64,000 nucleotides of DNA from Aptenodytes patagonicus. Lineage: Eukaryota > Chordata > Aves > Sphenisciformes > Spheniscidae. The notes under the pieces are model-generated. The model made no database searches, was not told the origin of the DNA, and saw nothing but the letters and a program-made list of their open reading frames with translations. The position numbers were made by a program, and so were the translations under genes. Position 1 is the first letter of the stretch. The number at the start of each line of letters is the position of its first letter. Shown here piece by piece: positions 13,620-26,349 of this stretch. The DNA lies in assembly GCF_965638725.1 (NCBI RefSeq), contig NC_134962.1, positions 2,425,501 to 2,489,500 of the forward strand, given 5' to 3'.

Positions 13620-14230
13620 TCTGTTTCACATGCAGCCTCGTTTTCTTGCATATTTTCTATTTTTATTTTCTTTAATGGGTTTCAGCCGTGATATTTTTAA
13701 AAGCGCTTTTCCGTGCGTAGCAGCTGCCATTGCCATGCTGTCAGCCCCGTTGCCATGGCTGATACGCAGGGCTCATGCCAGAATTTTGTTGGTCAACAAG
13801 CCGCTGTCAGCGCTGTTGGGCAGCGTGTTTCCATAGCTATCCGTGGAGAGGGGCATCTTCAGGTGACGTGATGCTGAATTTCCTTTTTAAAGGACTCAGC
13901 CTAAATGCACTCGCAGGTCTGTAGTCTTTAATGTGACTATTTAGCACCCTAACAGCTGAACTCTCTCCAAATTAGCCGGAAAATCAAGCGCGATGATTTT
14001 TAACGCAGCGCCGGTAGAGCAGCTCGTTTGTGCTAATCAAAAGGGAGCGATCAGCTTGAAAATGTCCCCACTTAATTTAATTCATGGACTTCAAAAATAA
14101 GTTTCTTCAGACACAGGTGCCTTGAGAACATCCGTTTTTAACTCATTTGAAGTAGTGAATTCCTCTCACCGGACTTAATTAGGGACAGGTATTAAAACAA
14201 ATCGAGGAAGAAGATCTTAGAAGAAAAGTG
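13620..14230. promoter_or_regulatory. candidate regulatory island (RFX-like, homeodomain)
   Basis: Two adjoining blocks. The first holds GTTGCCATGG (13749-13758), an RFX half-site motif, near CAGCTGCC. The second is an AT-rich block that keeps isolated CpGs, with CTTTAATG, AACAGCTGAA, CTAATCAAAAG, ACTTAATTTAATTCATGG and CTTAATTAGG. Retained CpGs in AT-rich sequence suggest constraint, but this is inference. Confidence 0.3.
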
Positions 14231-16805
14231 GTTTTGTTAGGAAAGGACTGTAGGGCTTTTTAATTAATGCCAGAACAGCTGTCCTTAAACTGTTTCTCTC
14301 TGATGAGCAGATTATCCCAGCAAAGGGTAAGAGGCCACGGAAAACAAGGAGCAAGTTCTGTTCAGAGCTTCTGGTCCCTGTCTGCACCGCTGTCATCAGA
14401 AACCACGGAGCATTTGTCTGGTCCTCCCTTGGATTGCAGCATATTTCTGTTTTCTTACAATATAGACTCATCCCGGTTTGTTTCTAAGTGAATTGCTTTT
14501 TTGTTCATGTTGCATATTCCCTAAACAGTCGTATTAGTGGTGACAGCATGTCATTTTGATGGTGTTATGACAGTATGACGCCAAACTAGTATTAACATAA
14601 CATTTCTTTTTAAATCTTGTCTGAAAACATATTGTTCTCCCTTGCCAGCGCTTCTCTGTTTCTCTCACCCTTTACCATGGGTTCTGGGTTGCCTTTTTGG
14701 GTTTAACTCATTTGTTGCAAGCAGGCTGATACGCAGCATATACAGAGGCATTTTGCTGATCATTCAGGTGATGAGATGAAAGGAGAGAAGAATGAACCTG
14801 TTTGCCCAAGGATGTCCAGAAGCCTCTGCTGGGGGAAAGCCTCAAGCCCACGTTTCCCTGGCTGACATCCTTCTTTCTCTCATGTTTCACCTTGCTCAGA
14901 TTTATTGAGTTCAGATTTATGAAGTTTAGGTTTCAAGATCCCCATTGCTACCACGGAATTATTTATATTTCTTCTACGTTCTCTTCTACAACCTCAATTA
15001 AAAGGTGGACTCTGATGTCCCCCAAATGGTGAAGTCAACCTTAAATTCAGAAAGCTCGTGAAGAGGGGAGAGCTGTAACTCAGGGGACGAGGAGCTCTCT
15101 GTGTGCACGAGGGGGCTGAGCAGATGCTCTTGTTTGAACGTCCCACTTTTCTGATGTGAGGTCTGCGGGATGCTCACTCAGAGACTGAGCTAGTTTGGCT
15201 GGGAAATCAAAATTGTTTGCTAAATAATAGACATTTTTAAAAAGGAAAGTAGAATAGAGCTTTTTTTCTCTGAGAAAGAGATTTTTACGTTAAAAGTGAG
15301 CAATAGGAGTGCAGAAATCATTTCCGGTCCCTGTGACACGCAGGCAGCGAGATGCACGCTCCTGGGAAAACGCCTCCATCCGAGGGAGCCCAAATTGCCC
15401 AGGAGGAGCTGCAGTCATTGAAACAGAGAAAAATACAAATGGCCTTTCCCGCAGTACCCCCCACTCGAGGCAGAAGCCTGGCTGGCAGACACCGGCCGGC
15501 CCAGCGCCCCATCGTGCAAAGTGCTTTTCCCTTGCTGGTGGAGAGGACTGGGAGGAGGCGACACCGAGAACTGCAGCTCTGCAGCGGGAGCTGCCAGGCA
15601 GCCCCGAGGCCGGAGGCGTTGCTCAGCTTCCCCGTGCGACCGAGCTGGCAAAACCTGGGGGCATCTTCGCCCGACCCCTCTCACCTCCCCAGGGGGGCAA
15701 ATATGTTCTGGTCCAGCTTGGCTTAGTGTGTTGCTGGCTGCAGGGTTTTCCTGGCTCTCAGCCCGTTAGTGATGAACGGAGGATGGGAGGGGGTCCTGTG
15801 ATACGATGCACGGCAAAGCTCCCCGACAGCTCACCGATGGGCATGAAACACCCACTTTCCTCTCCAACAGCCTGTGGGTGAGCACAGATCCCATCCCCCT
15901 GGACATCTGCACCCCCCAGCTCCTCCTGCCCCCCTTGCCCCCAGTCCCTTCGTCACAGCAAACCCTTGCTCAGCTTTTATTTTTGCCTATTTGCTTTCCC
16001 ATCCCTCCTTCTGCTCCCTGACCTGACAAGTGCTCCTTTTAGCAGAGTATTAATTATCATCGCAGTGCTGGGACTAGTAATTATCCCTCCCTTGTGCTTT
16101 ATGGGCTTCCCAGCACGGCTTGCAACGAGGACAGGGTGAAATGGCTCAGCTGGCAAGGGGCTCGTGGTGTGTGTCTCGGAGCTGTGGTAATTGTCCTGTG
16201 CCAGAGAGGAGGGAACGAGAGAAAGAAGAAGAAAAAGGAGAAAATCATCTCTTTGGAGTCAATGGTGACTCAGAGAACTTGGCTTGTAGCCTTTAACCAG
16301 GGTGTTTTCTTCCCAGTGGCTCCCAGAGTTTGAAATGGAGAAGAAAAATAGGAGTAACCTTAGGCTATCCACCAGGAGATGGAGAAGCCCAGGAGGGCTG
16401 AGAGGATGATAACGATGTTTGCCAGTGCTGAGAAACTCCCTTGTAACAAGAAGCGTGAGAAAAAACCCTGACAGAGATCTACAGAGGGGTCATAGGGAGA
16501 AGATTGCAGGGATGTGGGTACGCCTGCGTGTTCCGCTGTGGGTATTTGTATGGGGCAAGTGCAGAAGGCTTTGCATTTGATGGGAGATAGCTCACGTTTC
16601 CTCGCAGGGCTCGCGTGGGCTGGCCAGGCGCAACCGGGCACAGCAGCACTCATTTAGTTCTCTCACTGATGTTAACTACCATGTTAGTGCCCAGTTTATG
16701 GGGTCTGTCCAAAATAATCCGTACTCATTTAGTGCATTGCATTTCACCCAGCATTTTAAATGACAAACTCTGTGTTTAACTCTGCCCCCCTCACACCAGC
16801 AGACT

Positions 16806-16853
16806 ACTTCTGTAGTATCTTGCTGTACTTCTGTAGTATCTTGCTGTACTTCT
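16806..16853. repeat. short tandem repeat, 21-bp unit x 2.3
   Basis: A 21-bp unit starting ACTTCTGTAG and ending CTTGCTGT occurs twice without mismatch (16806-16826, 16827-16847) and starts a third time. Confidence 0.9.
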
Positions 16854-17469
16854 ATGCCAAAATTGCATGGTGACCGGCCAGCCAAGGCTGCTGCTCCGAG
16901 ATCCTCATCGCCGGCTGGTGGGACCTGGCTGGGGAGGCGGTGGCTGTGGTGAGCCCAGCGAGGAGGCACCGCGCAGGACAGCAGAGCCGGAGAGCACTGA
17001 GGTGGGAGCCCAGATGCTTTCCAAGGCACAGTGCTACCACCTCTGCCAGAAACACAACAGCTCTCTGTCATGAATAGGGTGGGGGAAAAAAAAAAAAAAG
17101 GAAAAAACACTCTCTGGCCAAAACTGTGAATTTTTCTTCAGCAAAATGACAACACTCTGCTAGTGAAAATTGCCTTTCATTACAGCAGGGAGGGGAAAGG
17201 GAGATGAAAATTAAATAAGCTGTGCTTTTCTTCTCTTTATGTCCTTTTTGCAAACCTGTAAGGATTCTGTCTGTCTCCCCCCCCCCAACTCCCCCCCTCC
17301 CCCGCCCCGTTTCCTCCAGCAGTGAGAAGTTTTATTACAATTTATTGTGTATTTGTCTAGGAATTTAGGGATCTCAAGCAAATCACAGCCCCAGCCTGGC
17401 AAGCACTGCTAATAGACACAGTAAGAGGCAGGGTGTGCTCTGAGCACCTTTTACTCAAAATAGAAAAGC

Positions 17470-17600
17470 CAAGTGTCAGAGGGAAAATGGATGAAGACAC
17501 TTTCCCATGGCCACCCTCAAAAATCAGTGGCAGGAGTAGAAATGAAATCCAGACCTCCTACCTCCTAGGCCCTTGTGAAAACCTGTCCACCTGGGGATTT
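17470..17600 (-). repeat. MIR-type SINE relic, reverse orientation
   Basis: In order along the + strand: GAAGACACTTTCCCATGGCC, ATCAGTGGCAGGAG, AAATCCAGACCTCC, CTCCTAGGCCC, TCCACC. This is the reverse-complement MIR pattern (AAGTGACTTGCCCAAGGTC, AGTAAGTGGCAGAG, AACCCAGGTCT, CCACC). The match is the best of the window's SINE relics. Confidence 0.62.
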
Positions 17601-18149
17601 TTTTCCCAGTATTAAGGACTAATTGTAGCAATGGAGCTGGGATGCTGAAGTCCTAAGCTAGAAAGCAGCATCCTGCCCTGGCTGCTGCTCTGCCCCATTC
17701 CCGACGTTGGGACAAATTGCACGTGGGAGATCTGAGGCCGTGTGGGTGTGCACTGACCCACTCGCTGGCTGCCGACGGGCATTCCCACAGGCAGCATCTT
17801 GGAATTTGTGGGATCGAACTCTGCAGCTTTTCCCTGTGCTGGTGCAGAGCGCAGGAGGTGCTCGACTTTGGTAGGGCAGCTCAGGTAAGCCTTGGAGGAC
17901 GCTTATTCCACAGAGACGCACTGTGTAAGTAAATCCTCCCAGCCCAGGCTGGAAACCCTGCCCCTGGGGAATGAGGCAGAGCTCGTTTGCCCGTCATTAA
18001 TGGGAGCAGACAAAAATACGCCCACCAAGGTGGTCATCATCCTTGCAAATATAGTTGTCCTGAGAAACTTAATCCTCAAACACATAAGCATTGCATCTCT
18101 GCCTTTGCAGCAAGGGAACTTTGAGCATCTTCTCTGATACGGTGGAGCC

Positions 18150-18547
18150 AGCTGGGCTTTTGGACTCTGGGCTAAGGAAGATCACACTTAACTCTTAGCT
18201 CTGCCAGTGACTCTCTGTGTAACCTCGGTCAAATCACTTGCCACTTTGAAGAGGGTGGAAGAAGATTCAGTGCAGCAGCTCCTGAGGGTGGGCAGCCCCA
18301 GCTTTCCATGCGCTCGGAGAAAGGGAGCAGCTGCAGCACCAAACCGAGCTGCTGAGAGTGCCAGCATGGCTTCAGCCTCCTCCCGCCACTGGTTTGGGGC
18401 AGTCCTGGATAACAGGCAGTCTGCACTGACTGTCACTTTCTTGGCTGCTCCCTCTCTGGCTCAGCAAAGACAGTCCAAATACGGTCCCAAATCACCACGT
18501 GCCTCAATTTCCCCATCTGTTAAATGAGGCTAATCATCGCTTTCATT
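18150..18547 (+). repeat. MIR-type SINE relic, split by about 250 bp
   Basis: The left part (about 18150-18243) reads TTAGCTCTGCCAGTGACT, CTGTGTAACCTCGGTC, AAATCACTTGCC. The right part (about 18497-18547) reads GTGCCTCAATTTCCCC, ATCTGTTAAATGAGGCTAAT. These are adjacent in the MIR consensus (GGCTCTGCCACTTACTAGC, TGTGTGACCTTGGGCAAG, then GCCTCAGTTTCCTCATCTG). The roughly 250 bp between them is not MIR and I do not recognise it. Confidence 0.58.
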
Positions 18548-21277
18548 TTTGCGTTGTCAGCATTGCACTGCCACGCGGAACCTAACAGAAAAGGGCTTTC
18601 TCAATGAGGGTGAGCAACACCCTGGAGCTGAGCAGCTCCCCTGGTCGGGCATCCCCCATCCACGGTGGGTCTGCTGATTTCGGGCACGTGCACGTCCCTC
18701 CCGCACACCAGATAATGAACTGGCTTGGGAAACCGCATCCATCCTCCATCTCGTCTGAAGGCAGATTGCTCACGGGCAGAGGAAATCTCCTGGAGAGTGA
18801 ACCTTGTCAGCAAAAATGCAAATATTTGGAGACAAAGTGTTCATTACAGCAGAACTTGATTTCGGGGTCAACCCTTTTTGCAGCAAATTGTTAGCCAGCT
18901 AAAATGTTTATTGTCGCCACACTCTGGCAGTTTTGACAGTACCTATCAAGCTGAGCTTGACAATATCTGCATACCGCTTCTCCGGCTTTCCCTCGCGCAG
19001 CAATAAGAGAGGTGCTGGAGGAAGAGATTTAAGACAGAAGAAAACAGTCAACAGATAATCAGAATTATCCCCTTCTTTGTGAAAAAGCCATGGCTGCTGT
19101 GGGCCGGGGGAGCTGTTTCAGAGAAGGAAAGTATAACACAGGCTGTTGGTAAGATGGTCGTGGGGTGCGCAGTGAAACATCCTGGTGGATTATTTTTTTT
19201 CAGATGTAAAAGTGCACACATGGAGTAAACTCCCCCTGGTCCGGCAATGCATCAGCAGAAATCACAGCCTACAAAAGGACGGTATTTCCTTTGGTCTTTT
19301 TTTATGCGAGCCACGTGGCTTCCCAGGACCCACGGCAAGGAACCATGCAGATATCAGTGGAGATTCTGTGATTTTTCTCCGTTCTCATTTGTGCTCTCCT
19401 CAGCTCCGGGATTGAATCTGCTCCCCTTAACGCCTGCACAGGACTAAGGCCAGTGGCACCTGGGAAGAGGATCACACCGCTGGCAAGCCCAGAGCCCCAA
19501 GGGATAAGCTCCCACACCTTTGCACTGTGCTCTGAGACCAGGGGATGGAGGGAGCCAGGGCCAGCTCTGCCTCGCTAGTGAGGGGGGCAGAAGGGGAGGC
19601 AGCAGCAGGAATTTGAGAGAAAACAAGAACCAGGGTGAGATGCTGATGAAAACACCAAGAAGGAGTGGAAAAGGGAGCTGCAGCCACAGGGCCTGCTCCT
19701 GCACCTTTTGGGGCTCCCTCTGCTAGATAAAAGACAGCAGCTTCCAGCTGAAGGATGGACTAATTTTACTCTGCTTTTCACTCCTCTATGTCTTTATCTT
19801 TTCCCCAGCTAAAGTGCAGGGAAGGTGGGCCAGTCTGGAGCCACTGTGAATGGGTTTCATCTCCTTGCTTGCTGGAGATGAGTGCAGGCTGTTTCATCTC
19901 AACAGGCTGCTCCCAACACCCCTTAATTTGAGATCTCCTGCATGCAGGAAGCAATGGAGTTAAGTGACCTTGCTGAATCCTGGCCGCTGCAGCTGCAGGA
20001 GAACAGGGAAGGAAAAGAAAAGAGGGGAGGAGGAAGAGGCACTTTGCTGTCTCCCATTAAAGCCCCAAGAGGCTGAAGATGAGAGAGTGAAAGTTTCAAA
20101 TTGCCAGAACATAATTCTGAAAGTCATTTTCCAAGTGCAGAGCTCTCCACAATGTCACCTTTCATCTTCCAAGGTGGGGCTTGAAGGGGCAATAAAGCAC
20201 AGAATATTCTGCAAAGACAGAGCTGCTAATTCAAAGAGGGAAGAGGTGCCAGTCCCCAAACAGGCTGTCTCACACCCCCTTCTGCCGGGAGATCTGCGCA
20301 GTCAGATGTAGCCGTAGAGGGGGCCCAGTTCCAGCTCCTTTCCTGAGCCATATCCAGCCCGGAGGAGTGATCCGGCTGAGCTCAGCATGGCTTATCCAGG
20401 TCCTTCTAAGAGTAAGGATCTCAAAAAAAGCCCACCTATTCAACAGTTACACTTTTAATTTGACTCAAACTCCTGACTTTCAATTCAATCCAATGATGAT
20501 GATAACGGTTATTACTATTATTATTTTCTTAGACCTCCCTAAGACCAGCAGAAGACCAGGATGGATGTGCAGAAGAAAAGGTGCACTTCGATATTCACAC
20601 ACCCCCTGCCCCAACCCAGCAAAGCTGCTCCTCCCCGCTCCCTCTTCCAGCTCTCTGCCTTCAAAGAAATCTGGATTAAGAAGTCAGATGTATTCAACAA
20701 ACAGTTTGGCCCGAGATCTTGCACCAAAGGGTGACTTAGCCTCTTGTTCTACGTTCTTTGCTGACCTTTATTCCAACCGCATCCCCCCTTATGTTTATAA
20801 AATAAAAAAATATCCAAATATACAAGCATGCCCTGCTAAGATAAATTGCATTCAGCTCTCCTTCAGTTAATATCAGCTTTGTCCCAGGCTCCTTATTACT
20901 GGTGCCACCTGTCCCTCCAAGCGCAGGCTTTTCTCCTTTCCCTTTCCCGAATTACCCGAGCCGAGGCTGGGGCGGGCTCCCCCTCTCTGCAAATGCTCTT
21001 ATTTGCCCACCCGGGTCAGGGTGCTGATTTTTCACATTGACAATCAGGCTTTTTGCCAGGCATTCCCTCCTCACTCCCACTTTCAGAAACGGCACTTTCC
21101 CCTCTCTGCAGGCCAGGGCTGACCCACAGAAGGAGCCGGCCTTGTTTTTATCTAGGGTAATGAGCAGAGCGCGGTGGGTCATACAACCTGGAGAAGGCAC
21201 TTTTCCCTCCAAGACAACGGGGTAACGAAGTTCAGTGCTATCATACATATTAATCACAACCCTGGTTAGTTTTCTTC

Positions 21278-21278
<1 letters not shown>

Positions 21279-21317
<39 letters not shown>
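21279..21317. repeat. (ATT)13 microsatellite
   Basis: Thirteen perfect ATT units between TTTTCTTCT and TCCTGG. Confidence 0.97.
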
Positions 21318-21849
21318 TCCTGGTAACTGTTTCCCTGCTTTTCCATCTGGGAGGCCGGTGAGAGTGTTCCTCACTGGCCCGTAGCCAGTTTTCTCCAGCT
21401 GGGATCAGTTCAGTCCAATGTTGCCATCTGTCCTTTGAGGCAGAGGGACATCCTCTTCCATTTCGGATCTCTCCCAGAAGCAATCCCCCCCCTTTCCCTT
21501 CCCCCACGCACCCTGGACTTGACTAAACCAACCAACGAGCTGTGTGTGGCCATCGTTAGACTCGTGCATTTCTAAACAGACTCGGGCATGCAAGAGGTCC
21601 GGTGACCTGACCGCTGGGCTGCCCAGGGACCACTGCCCACAGGGCTGTGGGCACGTCCCCCTGCCCAGCCCCGGGGTGAGCTGGGGGGGCTGTCACTCCG
21701 CAAGCAGATACGGTCTCTTTTGGGGTCTCCCTGACATAGTGGAGGTGGATCGGGCTCCCCAGGGACGCTTTGCCTGGAGGGGGGGGGAGGTGTCTACCCC
21801 CCCACTCCTCCACTGGGATGTGCATGTTGCTACTTCATCTCTCTCCTAA

Positions 21850-22780
21850 TTAAAGGCAGAAGTGAGGCGCTGAGCCCCCGACCGCCGGGGAGGACAGGTC
21901 CCCTTCCCCAGCTTCTCCCCCCCCCGCCCAGCCAGGAGGGGCGGGCGGGGGGGGGGGACGACGACGACGACGACGGGGGGACACGACGACACCGCATCCC
22001 CGGGGCGGGGGGGTGGGGGGGACACCGGAGCCATTGTGCGGGGCCCCCGCGGATTGGCCGCCGAGTGCGCTGCAGTGATTTTGCGGCGAGGTCCCATTGG
22101 CCGCCGCCGCGCATAAGTTTTTGCTCCGGACGGCAACTTTTCCCAGGGACGATGGAGTAACCCCGCGGCGGCTCCGCTCCTGCCCTCCCGGCTCCCCCCT
22201 TTCCCTTCCCCCCCCCCCCCGCCGCCGCCGCCCCGGGCGAAGGCAGCCACCGCTACCCGGCAAGGATGAAGCTCTGCGGGACTTTCCTCGGTTCGTAGCC
22301 GCTCGCCGGTGGATTGCGGGGTGGGGGGTGTTTGTGTGAACGTAGGGGGGGTGTTTCCTGAGTGTGTGTCGTGTCCCGTCCCCCCCCCCCCCCGCCCCTG
22401 TTTCTTCTCTAAAGCACTCGGGCAGCTTAATTCTGCCTAAGCCACGCCTTGGCAAAGGGGCTCGCTCGGCCGGGGGGGGATCGCGGACGCACAAACTATC
22501 CCCTTGTTTGTTTTATGACGGTTTTTTTTCCCCCCTAATGGCATGGTGGAAAGCGTTTTCCCGTGTTCGCGTTTAGCAAGCGAGATCCCGGTCTCCTTCC
22601 CCCCCCCAGCCCCCGCTTTGCTCCGGGTTCAGCTGCGAAGGGCTACAGGTGCCGGGGGCGGGGGGGGGGGGGGCGGCGGCGAGTGCGCGGCCCCCGGTGC
22701 TGCTGCTCCGAGACACCGGCGGGGCTTTGTCCCCGCTGCCGCGGGTTTCACCTAATTACAAAGGACGAGGAGGGGAGGGA
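21850..22780. promoter_or_regulatory. CpG island block A, candidate MYT1 promoter
   Basis: Very dense CpG with G/C homopolymers. Two inverted CCAAT boxes (ATTGG at 22053-22057 and 22096-22100, each followed by CCGCC), 43 bp apart, are typical NF-Y promoter sites. They precede a weak TATA-like GCATAAGT and a GC-rich stretch where a start site would fit. An ATG at 22266 opens only 10 codons (MKLCGTFLGS), so it could be an upstream ORF in a leader, not a gene. The direction cannot be proved, but MYT1 on + is the only gene seen. Confidence 0.45.
21946..21976. repeat. poly-G followed by (GAC)n
   Basis: A G run followed by six GAC/CGA units and further GGACACGACGACACC. The same arrangement recurs at 29696-29722. 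Confidence 0.9.
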
Positions 22781-23934
22781 GGAGAAAATCCTGTTTTCTG
22801 CCGCTTCTGGTCACAGTTCTGGGGGGGGTGTGTGTGTTTGGTTTGGTCTTGCGGGTTGGTTGGGGTTTTTTTTTTTCCCCTCTTGCACGTTGCTGGGTAA
22901 TAAAGGGGCGAGGGAGTGTTATTAAATATAAAGTTAGTTCGTGCCTGTTCAGCTGGGTGTGTTTCAGTGCCTGCATTAACCGAGGCACGAAGGAGAAAGT
23001 TTTGGGATAACGCGAGGTGCTTTTTGCAAAAGATGGTGATTGCTCCAATTGTTGTTCTCCGGGGGGGGGGGGGGGGGAAAGAGCTCTAGATTTGGGTTAG
23101 ACAAAGACATTGCCTCTTCGGGAAGGAACAGCCCAAACCGGGGAGAAGGGGCGCGCCGGAGAGCGAGCAAAGGGTTATTAAAAGTTTTTTTTTGTGCCTG
23201 TGCGTGTTGTTCCATCTGCCAGGGGCCTGTAGTGGGCAGGTTTCTTCGCAACCCTTCAGCTGTTCCATATACAATATTAATGCTGGCCATTTCTATTCGG
23301 CATACAACAGCACTAATTGTAGTCTGAGGCATTAAGGCAGCCAGCCCATCTGCATAGAAGCTTTCAGAAAGAAACAAGGAAAAAAAAAAAATCTTTCACC
23401 CCCAGCTGGTAACCGGAGAAGTTGGTGCCAATTACAAATGCATAAAGTTTGAGATCTAATTTATTTTGAAACAGACTCAAAGAAGCCCACGAAATGCAGC
23501 GCGGCGTTTTCATGCCTGTATTCACACAAGCAAAGGCAGTTTTATTTTAAATAATCTCAAACTTGAAACGCTTGATCTGAAAACACGAGCATAGTGAGAC
23601 TTTTTTAAAAAAAAAAAAAACAAAAAACAAATTGCGGGGGGTGGGGTGGGGCGTGAAGGGAATCTACTTTTAAAAATCCTTTTGGCATTCGCTTCTGCAG
23701 GCGACACGCAGGCAGGGACCCTCGGAGACAGCGCTCCGAAGGCGAAGATACTTATTTCATTTATTACGGACCTTACTACCTTTATTTCATCCCTCTCAGC
23801 TGTGGGGCTCCCGTTAGGGAAGCGGCAGCTCTTTCAGGCCTGGGAACACGCGATAATTATCTCCTCCTTGAAAACAGCTGTAAAGTGACTCTGTAGAGCC
23901 TGGGGGGGGACCAAAAGCAAAAAAAAGGTTGAAA

Positions 23935-24260
23935 AATGCTTAAAAGGGTGGAAACGGCCCTAAAAGCGGGAGCGGGCGGGGCGGGCCGGCCGGAGCTGTC
24001 CGCCGCCGTGGTGCTGACGCGCCGCCGGGCTGGAGCCCACGCGTGGCCCCGCATTCCCCCGCGGGCTCCTCCGGCGTGGGGGGGGCGGGGGGGGAGGAGG
24101 GGGGCGCTGGGGCTGGCGGTCGGCCTGACCCGGAGATCTTCGAGGGGGGTGGGGAGGGATTTGGGGGCTGCGAGATGGGAATTCCTGCCGGCTGCCGAAG
24201 TTGGTGGGAACTAGCAACTCCGGGTAAGGCGCCGCTGGCTGGCAGCGTTTTGGGAGGTTT
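23935..24260. promoter_or_regulatory. CpG island block B
   Basis: CpG-dense with GGGCGGGGCGGGCC (SP/KLF-type GC boxes) and long G runs near 24075-24120. A donor-like CGG|GTAAGG lies at 24223/24224. No coding frame is supported. Confidence 0.35.
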
Positions 24261-25920
24261 CGAGAGGAGGGGAAGGAGGGGAAGTCTGGGGAGTTCGGGA
24301 ACAAAGAAAAGCCAAACACCCTCTCGCAACCCAGAGCTTAGTAGAATGGTATCAAAGCTGTCGGCTGCCTTAGGGCTCTTAGGTGCGTCGCGTGTTAATA
24401 AATGCAACAACAGCAATAATAGAATTCATCTGCTCTGGTACTCGGGGAGGCGCAGACACATGTTTGCACACGTGTGTGTGTTCGTATACATGCAGTGTGC
24501 GTGTACACAAATTTATGTGGAGACGCATGCGGGTAAACACCCCCCCCCTCCTGCCTTCTAGCTTATCTATTGTGCTTTTGTTTCTCAAGTTTTAGCATTA
24601 CGTCTCTAAATGAAACAGCGGTGGAGAGGACCAGGCAGCATTGTGAGCGGAGAGGAGCTGAGTCCTCCCGTCCCTCCCTTTGATTCTATCGCGGGTGCAG
24701 AACAATGGAGATGCAGTGTAGCACCAGGCCTGCTGCCTGCAGATAAGAGTTTAATAGAATTTCTGAATGCCAAAGGTTTAGGGTGTAAAATATCCCTGTC
24801 TTCGTGGCGTGTCCAAAGGAGATAGAAAACGGCTTTTCAGGAGTACTCTCTGCTGAATACCTCCTTTATGTTAATGGTTTAGGAGCACACCAGGCTTGCA
24901 AGCCATGGAAATGGGTATCGTAAGAATCTCCAAAGCGGCCTCAACAGTTTAAAATTAGTATTTCTGCCACCCTCTCCTCAATAAAACGCCCGAGATGGGA
25001 AATCACATCACCCTCCCCTGCCATGCGCCCTGTAACGGTCCGTGGGTGAGATGGGGTCGCATCCAGCACTCGCTCAAGCCCACGCTGCCAGGCAAGTGTC
25101 CGGCAGAGCTAATAACGGGCGTGGGCTGAGATCTCGGGCAGCCTGAGAGGCTTTTCCCCCTCCTGCCCGCACCTAACCTGACCGGGGCGGTGGGGAGCTG
25201 GAGAGGGGCGGCTGGGGCTCCCGCAGCTCCGGAGCTGGAGTTTCCCGCAGGAGAGCGCATCCCCAGCAGGGTGCAACTTTCCCTGCCAGGCTCTGCCTCT
25301 GCTCTCCCGGCTCTCTAAAGGCTCCTGGGGTTTCCGTCCATTTGTGAGCTCCCGCATGTTTTCAGAAATCTTCATTAAGATGACAGTAAAGTCTTAATCG
25401 TCTTGGCGATGCCGGGGAAGCGTGAGGGTGCAGGGAAAAGCGCTGGGTAGAGAGGTGAGCCCTCCCACCCCGTGGGGCTGCAGCACGCCTGTGTTTTCTC
25501 CCCCACTAGTTCCGAAAAGTTGCAACCCAAGTGCTAACGCTCCCGTCTGGAGGGGCGGGGGGAGGACGGGGACGTGCTAATGCCCCTCCTGCTGCAGGGT
25601 GCCGGGGTCCCTCCGGCGCGGCCAGGGCTTTCTCCCCCCGGGGGCGGCCAGATCTCCACCGAACAGAAGCATTTTCAAGGAAAGACGATGCTAGCTCCTG
25701 GAAAGTGCGTCTCTTTCTGGGAGGAAAACAGGCGTAATGGAAGAACACGCGCTTTTCTCACTTAGAAACAACCCCCGAACTATTTTAGTCACCGTTTTCT
25801 TTTAGGACTTATCCTTATGTTACTCTCCTTCCCATCCCGAAGCCCAAAGCGTGACCGCCCGAGCCGCGATCCGTCCTTCCCGGGGTGAGGCGATGTCTGC
25901 CGGGAATTCGTTGTGTCACT

Positions 25921-25922
25921 TA

Positions 25923-25957
<35 letters not shown>

Positions 25958-25958
25958 A
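25921..25958. repeat. (TTTTC)n and poly-T tract
   Basis: Four TTCTTTTC-like units run into 18 thymines. Confidence 0.85.
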
Positions 25959-26019
25959 AGGGGAGGAAAGAAAAAATATTTATACACCTTTTAACCACTC
26001 GCTTTTGAATATGTATATC

Positions 26020-26130
26020 AGCTAATATGCAATACTTCCAGGTTCATAGAGGCGATAAATTTCCCAGTCTGTTCTTTATGGTGATAGGTCATCTTCCTAA
26101 CCACCAATAAATATTGTAAAGTACTTTCGC
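26020..26130. promoter_or_regulatory. AT-rich candidate element inside the CpG cluster
   Basis: An AT-rich island between CpG blocks with ATATCAGCTAATATGCAATA and ACCAATAAATATTG. Its contrast with the surrounding GC-rich DNA suggests a kept element; inference only. Confidence 0.25.
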
Positions 26131-26349
26131 TGGAGCTGTGCTAACCCAGGGCATCTGTCACTCGCTGCTTGCTGCTATTAGGAATTATTGGGCCGTACCA
26201 CGCGTTGGGATGCGCGGGGGGGGGACACGGCACGGCGCTTGTCGCGCTCGCCGTCCTTTTGTGTTGCTGCTATCAAAGGAGCCCCGAGCCTCGTGCATAT
26301 TAATTATGAATCAACTCGGGTAAAATCACTCACCTTCTGCTGGGTCTCG

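Larger units (their letters stand above)
7700..14300. other. upstream gene-free DNA with candidate conserved islands
   Basis: No coding exon is supported. Several AT-rich blocks with dense homeodomain, POU, SOX and RFX-like words (8.27-8.42, 9.40-9.56, 9.89-10.11, 13.62-14.23 kb) stand out from GC-richer, less ordered surroundings. They look like conserved non-coding elements, but conservation cannot be measured from one sequence. A 16-base A run lies at 13471-13486. Confidence 0.55.
14300..21840. other. upstream gene-free DNA with SINE relics
   Basis: No coding exon is supported. It holds two MIR-type relics (about 17.47-17.60 kb, and a split one at 18.15-18.55 kb), a short tandem repeat at 16.81 kb, a C-rich tract near 17.28-17.31 kb, an octamer at 18816 and an ATT microsatellite at 21279. 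CpG density rises sharply after about 21.85 kb. Confidence 0.55.

Noticed and set aside
15309..15881. 190-codon open frame on the + strand
   Set aside because: No similarity I recognise, stop-poor only because it is GC-rich; no splice partner.
21279..21317. Asparagine-run protein on the - strand
   Set aside because: Direct translation of the ATT microsatellite.
1..21840. Upstream neighbour NPBWR2 or another receptor gene
   Set aside because: A single-exon receptor of over 300 codons would be obvious; none is present.
22266..22298. Small gene starting MKLCGTF
   Set aside because: Only 10 codons; the following GTTCGT is a poor donor. At most an upstream ORF.
21850..22494. 214-codon open frame on the - strand
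   Set aside because: Composed of Gly/Pro/Arg runs from the GAC and G/C tracts of the CpG island.
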